DNA from: Pseudomonadales bacterium
GTDB taxonomy: Bacteria; Pseudomonadota; Gammaproteobacteria; Pseudomonadales; Pseudohongiellaceae
Assembly: GCA_024234395.1 (NCBI GenBank)
Contig: JACKOH010000002.1
Location: forward strand, 62,001-126,000
DNA length: 64,000 nucleotides
Reading direction: 5' to 3'
Shown here: positions 54,113 through 61,300 of the stretch, piece by piece
Layout: each line of letters begins with the position of its first letter
Position numbering within the stretch: the stretch's first letter is position 1
Translations under genes and position numbers: made by a program
The notes under the pieces: model-generated
The model's input: only the letters and a program-made list of their open reading frames with translations
Told to the model about the DNA's origin: nothing
Databases searched by the model: none

Positions 54113-54619
54113 ATGACTATTTCGATGTATGAAAATTCAATTCCCTATCTGGTTCGAAGCCTGCGCAATCTGGCAGGTGTCCTGAACAAAGGAGCCAACT
54201 TTGCTGCCGAGCACAATATCGACGAAACGGTCATGACCGGTTATCGCCTGTATCCCAACATGTTCCCGTTATCCCGACAGGTACAGATTGCCTGTGACGT
54301 CAGTAAAGGGGCCGGAGCCAGGCTTGCCGGGGTGGAAATGCCGAGCTTTCCCGATAACGAAGCCACTTTTGCGGAACTGCAGACAAGGATCTCCAGAACC
54401 ATCGAATTTCTTGAAGGACTGGACCCGAACCTGTTCGAGGGCAGCGAAAATAAAACTGTCACCATGAAGGCCGGCGACCAGGAGTACAGTTTCAAGGGAC
54501 TGGATTATCTGCATACCTGGGCATTTCCCAATGTGTATTTCCATGCCACCACCACCTACAACCTGTTCAGGCATATCGGCGTCGACGTGGGAAAAATGGA
54601 TTTCCTTGGCGCCAGCTGA
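54113..54619 (+). CDS. DUF1993 family protein
   Basis: A 168-residue cytoplasmic protein. The features are those of DUF1993: MYENSIPYLVRSLRNLAGVL, LYPNMFPLSRQVQIACDVSK, GAGARLAGVEMPSFPDNE and YLHTWAFPNVYFHATTTYNL. The predicted fold is a DinB-like four-helix bundle with conserved His residues near the C-terminus (HTWAF, FHATT). Function is unknown. A GAGGAAAG site precedes the ATG; it probably shares a transcript with the methyltransferase-like gene. Confidence 0.85.
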   Translation: MTISMYENSIPYLVRSLRNLAGVLNKGANFAAEHNIDETVMTGYRLYPNMFPLSRQVQIACDVSKGAGARLAGVEMPSFPDNEATFAELQTRISRTIEFLEGLDPNLFEGSENKTVTMKAGDQEYSFKGLDYLHTWAFPNVYFHATTTYNLFRHIGVDVGKMDFLGAS

Positions 54620-54688
54620 CAAACCCGGATAGCGACCTGGTCCAGAAGCTGGTTTTATACCAATCGTTATCAGCGTGCCGATGCTAAC

Positions 54689-55465
54689 TCAGCGGCTGCC
54701 AAAAACAATCGACCGCATGGAGAGGGAACCCCAGTCAAATCCCACTATGGGAGAATTCAGGGGCTCCCCCTCTTCCGCCGCTCCATAGGCATAGAGCAGC
54801 GGCAACCAGTGGTCTGGCGTGGGATGCGCCATTCGCCCCTGTGCAGTTGCCGACAGGGCAAGCAATGAGTCGGTACGATAGGTCTCCAGGGCGTTCACCA
54901 CTGCTTCATCAAACTGCCTGGCCCAGTCGGGAGTGGTGAAACGACCGGTGCGCTGCTGGGAAAACGCATCGCGCAGATTGTGAACTATATTGCCGCTGGC
55001 AACGATCAGTATTCCCTCTTTCCTCAGGTCTTTTAAACAGCTGCCATTAGCAATGTGTTCGCGCTCCTCCAGACGGCGGTCGATGCTCAACTGCACCACC
55101 GGAATGTCTGCATCCGGATACATCCAGCGCAGCACACTCCAGGTGCCATGATCCAGGCCCCAGTCCAGGCGTAAGGTCGCACCCTGAGCAGCTAACAGTT
55201 CGCGAACCCGCTCTGCGACTTCAGGGCTGCCCGGGGCCGGGTAACGGACCTGGTAAAGCGCTTCCGGGAAGCCTCCGAAGTCGTGGATCGTCTGTGGATG
55301 CTGATTCCCGGTCAGGAATGTCCCGTCCACGTACCAGTGCGCTGAGATCGCCAGAATGGCACGCGGGCGACCGAAGTTCTGCGCCAGGTTCGAGAAGCCA
55401 CGGCTCCAGCGATTCTCTTCAATCGCATTCATGGGGGAACCGTGGCCGACGAACACCACCGGCAT
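54689..55465 (-). CDS. ygiD: 4,5-DOPA dioxygenase extradiol-like protein (YgiD/DODA family)
   Basis: About 258 residues from the ATG at 55465 (MPVVFVGHGSPMNAI); a GTG at 55504 would add 13 residues and overlap the DoxX stop. The class III extradiol dioxygenase pattern is clear: the metal His in VFVGHGSPMNAI, RAILAISAHWYVDGT, GLDHGTWSVLRWMYPDADIP and VASGNIVHNLRD. This is the YgiD/DODA group, non-haem Fe or Zn enzymes able to open catechol rings such as DOPA. The natural substrate in bacteria is uncertain. It is co-transcribed with doxX and faces a divergent LysR gene, a common regulator arrangement. Confidence 0.88.
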   Translation of the reverse strand: MPVVFVGHGSPMNAIEENRWSRGFSNLAQNFGRPRAILAISAHWYVDGTFLTGNQHPQTIHDFGGFPEALYQVRYPAPGSPEVAERVRELLAAQGATLRLDWGLDHGTWSVLRWMYPDADIPVVQLSIDRRLEEREHIANGSCLKDLRKEGILIVASGNIVHNLRDAFSQQRTGRFTTPDWARQFDEAVVNALETYRTDSLLALSATAQGRMAHPTPDHWLPLLYAYGAAEEGEPLNSPIVGFDWGSLSMRSIVFGSR

Positions 55466-55496
55466 GGTAACCTGTTCCCTCGACTCGACATGGCGA

Positions 55497-55973
55497 TCAG
55501 GCACGACCCAGTTTCTCCTGCCCGGTAAAGGAACTCAGATTGTTGATAATCAGCCTGTCCAGCGAGTATCCACCTGCTCCATTTGCAGCCAGAGCAATAC
55601 TGCCGGCCAGCAGGGCCAGCGCGAATTCATACCCGCCATTACTCATAAACAGGCCGTTGCCAAGATGAGCTGTCACTATGGCAACCAGCATGGTCAGTGA
55701 AAGTATCATGCCGGCCGGGCGGACCAGCAGGCCGACCACAAGAGCCACGCCACCGAAGAACTCGGCGCTTCCAGCCATTAAGGCCATCAGATAACCGGGA
55801 TTCAACCCCAGCGACGCCATGTATTGACCGGTTCCTTCAAGCCCGTAACCTCCGAAGCTTCCAAACAGTTTCTGCGCACCATGCGCAATAAATATTGCTC
55901 CCAACGGTAAGCGTAAGGCTAGCTGTCCCAGATCATCGCGGGTTGTCAGCAGTCTTTCAATCAGTGTGTTCAT
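55497..55973 (-). CDS. DoxX-family membrane protein
   Basis: About 158 residues from the ATG at 55973, which has an AGAGGAG site (the frame is open to 56090). Four membrane segments fit DoxX: LALRLPLGAIFIAHGAQKLF, GGYGLEGTGQYMASLGLNPG, FFGGVALVVGLLVRPAGMIL and a C-terminal ALALLAGSIALAANGAGGYS. DoxX proteins are linked to quinone or redox partners in some systems. Its stop lies next to the ygiD-like gene, so the two form an operon opposite the LysR gene. Confidence 0.85.
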   Translation of the reverse strand: MNTLIERLLTTRDDLGQLALRLPLGAIFIAHGAQKLFGSFGGYGLEGTGQYMASLGLNPGYLMALMAGSAEFFGGVALVVGLLVRPAGMILSLTMLVAIVTAHLGNGLFMSNGGYEFALALLAGSIALAANGAGGYSLDRLIINNLSSFTGQEKLGRA

Positions 55974-56202
55974 GTCTTGCTCCTCTGTCAGTTCAGTAAA
56001 TTGTCCGTAATCCCCGTCACTCAATAACCGATCCCGAGCGGGGTCTCGACAGTCAGCTGTGCGGATTTGCACCGGGGACATCGTCCCCACCAGGGCAAGG
56101 TGAGCAGCCCGGGGATCGACTGACTGTGACCTTTACTTTACTTGTCTCGTTAAATGGGATAAATATTCATTTTTGAGATAAATTGTTTCTTATTTTGGAA
56201 TA
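55974..56202. promoter_or_regulatory. LysR-type divergent control region
   Basis: About 230 bases between lysR and doxX-ygiD. The section 56135-56200 is AT-rich and holds repeated GGGATAAAT/GAGATAAAT wording, with AGATAAATTGTTTCT as an imperfect dyad close to the lysR start. This fits the usual place of LysR binding sites and overlapping promoters, but the operator itself cannot be fixed. Confidence 0.45.
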
Positions 56203-57093
56203 ATGGACAAATTTACCCAATACCAGACCTTCTGCTCGGTCATTGAAACCGGCAGCTTCGTGAATGCGGCGGCGGAACTGGGCATGTCAAAGGCAGCGGT
56301 GTCCCGCTATGTCTCCGAGCTTGAAAATCATTTACGGGTTCGACTGCTGCAACGAACCACCAGAAGGATGTCTCTCACCGAGGAGGGGGAACTGTTTTAC
56401 GCGCGCTGTCGCTCATTACTGAGCGAAATTGACGAAGCCGAGAATGAAGTCAGTTCTCGAAGTCAGGAGGTCAGTGGACAGCTCCGGGTCAACGTACCGG
56501 TGAGCTTCGGTATCCGGTACCTGGCCCGCCTGTGGCACGGATTTCATGAGTTATACCCGGGTGTCAGGCTCGATATCACTCTGTCCGACCGGGTCGTGGA
56601 TCTCGTTGATGACGGTTACGACCTGGCGATCCGGATTGCCAGGCTGTCCAGCTCCAGCCTGGTCAGCAGACAGTTATCGAGCACCCGTATGGTGCTCTGC
56701 GCAGCACCGGGTTACCTCGAAAAATACGGCCGTCCTCAGCAACCACTGGATCTGACCCGGCACAAAACCATTTCCTACAGTTACTGGGCGGAAGGGAATG
56801 AGTGGCGCTTCGACGGTCCCGAAGGCCCGGTCAGCGTGACGATCAAGCCCTGGATGAGCAGCAACAATGGTGAGACCTGTATTGCCATGGCGTTGAACGA
56901 CCAGGGTATCTTGCTGCAACCTTCGTTCCTGGTGAATGAAGAAATTGTGAAAGGCAGCCTGGTTGAATTATTGCCGCAGTACCGATCTCTGCGGCTGGGA
57001 ATTTATGCGGTCTACCCAAGCAGAAAACATGTTCCTTCCAAAACCCGGGTGCTGGTGGACTTCCTGCTGGAAAACCTGAAGGATCTGCCCTGA
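56203..57093 (+). CDS. LysR-family transcriptional regulator
   Basis: A 296-residue LysR-type regulator. The winged helix-turn-helix is at the N-terminus (FCSVIETGSFVNAAAELGMS, then KAAVSRYVSELENHLRVRLL and QRTTRRMSLTEEGELFY). The effector domain follows (VSGQLRVNVPVSFGIRYLA, VDLVDDGYDLAIRIARLS, VLCAAPGYLEKYGRP, YAVYPSRKHVPSKTRVLVDF). This is the CrgA/DsdC-like 'YhjC' subgroup typical for quinone or aromatic-compound control. Its divergent place suggests it controls the doxX-ygiD pair. Confidence 0.92.
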   Translation: MDKFTQYQTFCSVIETGSFVNAAAELGMSKAAVSRYVSELENHLRVRLLQRTTRRMSLTEEGELFYARCRSLLSEIDEAENEVSSRSQEVSGQLRVNVPVSFGIRYLARLWHGFHELYPGVRLDITLSDRVVDLVDDGYDLAIRIARLSSSSLVSRQLSSTRMVLCAAPGYLEKYGRPQQPLDLTRHKTISYSYWAEGNEWRFDGPEGPVSVTIKPWMSSNNGETCIAMALNDQGILLQPSFLVNEEIVKGSLVELLPQYRSLRLGIYAVYPSRKHVPSKTRVLVDFLLENLKDLP

Positions 57094-57132
57094 TAGCGAT
57101 TACACGGGAGCGTTTCCCGTTCTTATCGGTCA

Positions 57133-57176
57133 CAAAAAAAGCCCGGCCTCTGTACAGTGCAGAGATCCGGGCTTTT
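57133..57176 (-). terminator. Intrinsic terminator after pnp
   Basis: Stem AAAAGCCCGG/CCGGGCTTTT (57137-57146 with 57167-57176), with an inner CTCTG/CAGAG pairing. Read on the minus strand it is followed by a run of seven T, a textbook intrinsic terminator for pnp. On the plus strand only four T follow, so it could also weakly end lysR. Confidence 0.88.
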
Positions 57177-57198
57177 CGAATCAGAGAGCAGTGAACTG

Positions 57199-59319
57199 CT
57201 ACAGCGCTTCTTCAGCGAATTCCTGCTTCTCTTCGTCGGTGACTTCCTTGATGCTGAGCTTGATGCGGCCCCGGGCGTCCAGGTCCAGTACTTTCACCAG
57301 CACTTCCTGACCTTCGCTGAGATATTCGTTGATATTCTCAACCCGGTCCTTGGAAATCTGGGAAATGTGCACCAGGCCGTCCTTGCCGGGCAGAATGGTC
57401 ACGAAAGCACCGAAATCGACGATGCGGGCGACCTTGCCCAGGTACAGCCTGCCGACTTCAGCTTCCGCGGTGATCGCCTGAATCGCTTCGACGGCGGCAT
57501 CGCGGGAGGTTGCGTCTTCGCCATAGATTCGGATGTTGCCATCGTCGTCAATGTCGATCGATGCACCGGTGTCCTCGGTGATACCGCGAATTACCGCACC
57601 GCCCTTACCGATCACGTCACGGATCTTGTCCGCATCGATCTTCATGGTCGCCATGGCCGGTGCATTTTCAGAGACGTTGTCTCGGGATACCGAAATCACC
57701 TTGTTCATCTCGCCAAGGATATGCAGCCGCGCTTCATTGGCCTGCTGCAGGGCGATCTCCATGATCTGCTCGGTGATGCCCTGGATTTTGATATCCATCT
57801 GCAGGGCTGTCACGCCGTTGGCGGTGCCCGCCACCTTGAAGTCCATGTCGCCGAGGTGATCCTCGTCGCCCAGGATGTCAGTCAGTACGGCGAACTGCTC
57901 CTCTTCCTTGATCAGGCCCATGGCCACACCGGCAACCGGCGCCGACAACGGAACGCCCGCGTCCATCATGGACAGGCTGGATCCACACACCGAGGCCATG
58001 GAACTGGAACCGTTGGATTCGGTTATTTCCGACACCACGCGGATAGCATAGGGGAATTCCTCTTCCTTGGGCATGACTGCCATGACGCCCCGCTTGGCCA
58101 GGCGACCGTGACCGATCTCCCGTCGCTTGGGACCACTCATGAAGCCGGTTTCGCCGACTGAATAGGGCGGGAAGTTATAGTGCAGCATGAAGGCGTCCTT
58201 CTTGGTGCCTTCCAGCCCTTCGATCATCTGCGCATCACGCACGGCACCAAGGGTGGTAACCACCAGTGCCTGGGTTTCACCGCGGGTGAACAGCGCCGAA
58301 CCGTGCGCCTTGGGCAGCACCCCAACCTCGACTTCGATAGCACGAACCGTGCGTGTATCACGGCCGTCGATACGCGGCTGACCGGCGATAATCCGATTAC
58401 GGACGATCTTCTTCTCCAGGGCACCGAAAACGTCAGACACTTCGCCGCCAGCCACGCCGGTTTCTTCGTTGGCGAACTGTTCGATCGCTGCCTCACGCAA
58501 CTGGCCGACAGCATCGTAACGCTGCATCTTGTCGGAGATCTGGTAGGCTTCGGTCAGGCGCTCGGTAAAGGCGTCAGCAACGGCGTCACGCAGCACCTGG
58601 TTGACTTGCGGCGGTTGCCAGTCCCAGGCCGGCTTGCCGGCTTCCTGCTTCAATTCGTTGATGGCGTCGATGGCCACCTGCATTTCCTGGTGTCCGTAAA
58701 GCACAGCGCCCAGCATCTGATCTTCGGTGAGCTGCTTGGCTTCGGACTCCACCATCAATACTGCCGATTTGGTACCGGCCACCACCATATCCAGCAGCGA
58801 GGTTTCGAGCTGAGTATTGGTGGGATTGAGGATGTAACCGTTGTCCGGGTCGTAGCCGACCCGTGCGCCACCGATGGGCTCCAGGAACGGCACGCCGGAA
58901 ATTGCCAGTGCCGCCGAGGCACCAAGCATGCCGGCGATATCCGGATCCTGATCCTTGTTCGCGGAAATGACCGTTACAATAACCTGTACTTCGTTCATGA
59001 ATCCTTTCGGGAACAGCGGACGAATCGGTCGGTCGATCAGTCGCGAAGTCAGGGTTTCCTTTTCAGTGGGCCGGCCTTCGCGCTTGAAAAAGCCACCGGG
59101 AATCTTGCCTACGGCATAGGTTTTTTCCTGGTAGTTTACTGTCAACGGGAAAAAGTCGGCTCCCGGTGATACTGTCTTCTTTCCTACAACGGTTGCCAGT
59201 ACCTGGGTATCGCCCACGGTGACAACAACTGCTCCAGTCGCCTGTCTGGCTATCTTTCCCGTTTCCAGGGTGACCGTCTGGCCGCCGTACTGAAACGTTT
59301 TCCTTACTGGATTAAACAT
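57199..59319 (-). CDS. pnp: Polyribonucleotide nucleotidyltransferase (PNPase)
   Basis: A 706-residue PNPase of normal length. Order: first RNase PH domain (FQYGGQTVTLETGKIARQAT, IPGGFFKREGRPTEKETLTS), the helical linker, a second RNase PH domain with the catalytic region SNGSSSMASVCGSSLSMMDA and IKEEEQFAVLTDILGDEDHL, then KH (VIGKGGAVIRGITEDTGASI) and S1 (VGRLYLGKVARIVDFGAFVT). It degrades RNA 3'-5' by phosphorolysis and works in the degradosome. An AGGA site precedes the ATG. It follows rpsO after 69 bases containing a hairpin and ends in the terminator at 57133. Confidence 0.98.
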   Translation of the reverse strand: MFNPVRKTFQYGGQTVTLETGKIARQATGAVVVTVGDTQVLATVVGKKTVSPGADFFPLTVNYQEKTYAVGKIPGGFFKREGRPTEKETLTSRLIDRPIRPLFPKGFMNEVQVIVTVISANKDQDPDIAGMLGASAALAISGVPFLEPIGGARVGYDPDNGYILNPTNTQLETSLLDMVVAGTKSAVLMVESEAKQLTEDQMLGAVLYGHQEMQVAIDAINELKQEAGKPAWDWQPPQVNQVLRDAVADAFTERLTEAYQISDKMQRYDAVGQLREAAIEQFANEETGVAGGEVSDVFGALEKKIVRNRIIAGQPRIDGRDTRTVRAIEVEVGVLPKAHGSALFTRGETQALVVTTLGAVRDAQMIEGLEGTKKDAFMLHYNFPPYSVGETGFMSGPKRREIGHGRLAKRGVMAVMPKEEEFPYAIRVVSEITESNGSSSMASVCGSSLSMMDAGVPLSAPVAGVAMGLIKEEEQFAVLTDILGDEDHLGDMDFKVAGTANGVTALQMDIKIQGITEQIMEIALQQANEARLHILGEMNKVISVSRDNVSENAPAMATMKIDADKIRDVIGKGGAVIRGITEDTGASIDIDDDGNIRIYGEDATSRDAAVEAIQAITAEAEVGRLYLGKVARIVDFGAFVTILPGKDGLVHISQISKDRVENINEYLSEGQEVLVKVLDLDARGRIKLSIKEVTDEEKQEFAEEAL

Positions 59320-59340
59320 AATACTTTCCTAATTCTGCAC

Positions 59341-59370
59341 GGGCCATGCGATTGCCTTCCAGCATGGCCC
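59341..59370 (-). promoter_or_regulatory. Hairpin between rpsO and pnp
   Basis: GGGCCATGC (59341-59349) pairs perfectly with GCATGGCCC (59362-59370) around a 12-base loop, between the rpsO stop and the pnp start. No T-run follows on the minus strand, so it is probably an RNA-processing hairpin. In Escherichia coli this spacer holds a structure cut by RNase III and used in pnp autocontrol; that role here is inference. Confidence 0.65.
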
Positions 59371-59388
59371 GCTGGATTTATTTTTTGA

Positions 59389-59658
59389 TTATCGACGCAG
59401 ACCGAGGCGTTTGATCAGAGACGCGTAGCGTTCCAGATCCTTGCGCTTGAGGTAGTCCAGCAGCTTCCTGCGGCTGTTGACCATTCGAATCAGACCCCTG
59501 CGGGAGTGATGGTCGTGAGCATGCTCCTTGAAGTGAGCCTGCAGTTGGTTGATGTTTTCAGTCAGCAGTGCAACCTGGACCTCGGGAGATCCGGTATCAC
59601 CTTCTTTGATCGCGTAATCTTTAATAATCGTTTCTTTCTGTTCAGCTGATAAAGCCAT
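59389..59658 (-). CDS. rpsO: Ribosomal protein S15
   Basis: An 89-residue S15 of the standard length. Sequence features: ALSAEQKETIIKDYAIKEGD, TGSPEVQVALLTENINQLQA, HFKEHAHDHHSRRGLIRMVN and SRRKLLDYLKRKDLERYASL. It binds 16S rRNA in the platform of the 30S subunit and joins the inter-subunit bridge. A GGAG site precedes the ATG. It lies between truB and pnp in the conserved order, 174 bases from truB, a gap likely to hold its own promoter. Confidence 0.98.
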   Translation of the reverse strand: MALSAEQKETIIKDYAIKEGDTGSPEVQVALLTENINQLQAHFKEHAHDHHSRRGLIRMVNSRRKLLDYLKRKDLERYASLIKRLGLRR

Positions 59659-59832
59659 TAACTTAACTCCAAAACAATATGCGGTTATAGAAAAGCCGCA
59701 ACGGTCCGATTCCGGCCGTTGTCGGCAACCTCCCTGTCAATCCAGAATAACCACGCATATTGGTAGTTACCTGGCAGTTCCTGCGGCCGGCCCAGCGCGT
59801 TGCTGGCAACGCTCGGTCCAGCCAGCGGATCC

Positions 59833-60780
59833 TCATTGATCCGTTATCATCCGACGCGGGGCTACTCGCCCATCGTCAAGAATACTTCCAATGCCGATGA
59901 ATTGTTCACCCTGGTAGAGTCGCACCAGGCCGTCTGCTGGCAGGTGTCGAACCAGTACCGGCTGCCCCTGCTTGATCCAACCTGCAGTGACATCAGGCAG
60001 GCTGACTTCGGGCAGATTATCCACCGCCTTGTCCATGGGCACCAGATACCGATCGATGCCACTGTAATCGTCGTGCTCGCTGGTCTGGCGGATTTCCTCC
60101 AGCTGTTCCAGAGTAACGCTGTCGGATTCCCCAAACACACCAGCCTGGGTGCGACGCAGGGTTTTCACATGCGCCCCGCAACCCAGCAGATTGCCCAGAT
60201 CGTCGGCCAGGGTCCGGATATAGGTCCCCTTGCTGCAATGGACGTCGATCTGCAGATCCCGACCTTCCAATTGCAACAGGTCGATACTGTAAATCGTGAT
60301 TTCGCGGCTGGCGCGCTCCACTTCCCTGCCTTCTCTGGCCAGCTTGTATAGTGGCACTCCCTGCTGCTTTACGGCGGAATACATCGGCGGGATCTGCTCG
60401 ATGGTACCGCTGAACTGTGCCAGGGCATCCCTGATCTGCCCGTTATCGAAGGCGACCTGTTCCGACTGCTGAATGACCCTGCCCTCGGCATCACCGGTAT
60501 CCGTTCGCGTTCCCAGTTCGATGGTAACTCGGTAGCGCTTGTCGGAATCCAGCAGAAACTGGGACAACTTGGTGGCCTCGCCGAAGCACAACGGCAGGAC
60601 CCCGGTTGCCAGTGGATCCAGACTGCCGGTATGGCCTGCCTTGCGGGCATCAAACAGGCGCTTCGCTTTCTGCAACGCTTCGTTCGAGCTCAATCCAGCC
60701 GGCTTGTCCAGCACCAGGATGCCATTGACAGGCCTGCCCCTGTTCCTGCCACGTCTTTGTCTCGGCCCACCCAACGGCAT
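59833..60780 (-). CDS. truB: tRNA pseudouridine-55 synthase
   Basis: A 315-residue TruB. The catalytic Asp lies in AGHTGSLDPLATGVLPLCFG (about residue 53). Other marks are VNGILVLDKPAGLSSNEALQ near the N-terminus, KRYRVTIELGTRTDTGDAEG, and the PUA-like C-terminal end (LADDLGNLLGCGAHVKTLRR, LVRLYQGEQFIGIGSI). It makes pseudouridine at position 55 in the T-loop of tRNAs. A GAAGGAAG site precedes the start. The Arg-rich N-terminal extension (RQRRGRNRGR) is somewhat long. It lies 61 bases after rbfA. Confidence 0.97.
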   Translation of the reverse strand: MPLGGPRQRRGRNRGRPVNGILVLDKPAGLSSNEALQKAKRLFDARKAGHTGSLDPLATGVLPLCFGEATKLSQFLLDSDKRYRVTIELGTRTDTGDAEGRVIQQSEQVAFDNGQIRDALAQFSGTIEQIPPMYSAVKQQGVPLYKLAREGREVERASREITIYSIDLLQLEGRDLQIDVHCSKGTYIRTLADDLGNLLGCGAHVKTLRRTQAGVFGESDSVTLEQLEEIRQTSEHDDYSGIDRYLVPMDKAVDNLPEVSLPDVTAGWIKQGQPVLVRHLPADGLVRLYQGEQFIGIGSILDDGRVAPRRMITDQ

Positions 60781-60841
60781 GCTTCCTTCTATTACTGCCT
60801 GTTACTGTCAGCTTCTGCCAGTTTCTGTTCCGGCTTTCGAC

Positions 60842-61261
60842 TCAGGAATGTTGATCCCGGTCTGCTTTCAACGCCTTGTCGATGAGCGAGGAGAGCCGGT
60901 TACCCTGTCTCAAGGTACCATCATAGTGGAACTTGAGTTTGGGGGTGGTACGCAATTTCAATCGCCTGGCCAGCAGACTGCGGAGATAACCGGCGGCCTT
61001 GTTCAGGGCCTTGATATTCTCTTCGATCTCCAGCTTGTCAAGGTCGCCGCCGGACTCAGCCACGGCACCTTTGGCTTCGCCACCAGGCGAATTCAACACC
61101 GACACGTAGACGTTGGCATGACCAAGATCACGGCTCACATCCACGCCGGTCACGGAAACCATGCCCACTCTGGGGTCGTTGATTTCCAATTGAATCAATA
61201 CCGCCAGTTCCCTCTGAATCAGGTCGGCAACCCGCTGCAACCTTGGTGATTGTTCTGACAT
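60842..61261 (-). CDS. rbfA: Ribosome-binding factor A
   Basis: A 139-residue RbfA. The KH-like fold is shown by QRVADLIQRELAVLIQLEIN, DPRVGMVSVTGVDVSRDLGH, ANVYVSVLN and the C-terminal LRTTPKLKFHYDGTLRQGNR. It helps mature the 3' and 5' ends of 16S rRNA and eases cold growth. It lies 39 bases after infB in the conserved operon. The start is the first ATG, with only a weak ribosome site, consistent with coupling to infB translation. Confidence 0.96.
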   Translation of the reverse strand: MSEQSPRLQRVADLIQRELAVLIQLEINDPRVGMVSVTGVDVSRDLGHANVYVSVLNSPGGEAKGAVAESGGDLDKLEIEENIKALNKAAGYLRSLLARRLKLRTTPKLKFHYDGTLRQGNRLSSLIDKALKADRDQHS

Positions 61262-61300
61262 GATTCGAGTGCCCAGCCTGTTTTACAATTTTGCGATCAA

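Noticed and set aside
57157..59169. Two long plus-strand open frames opposite pnp
   Set aside because: Shadows of pnp on the other strand; His-rich, no family resemblance, and pnp is certain.
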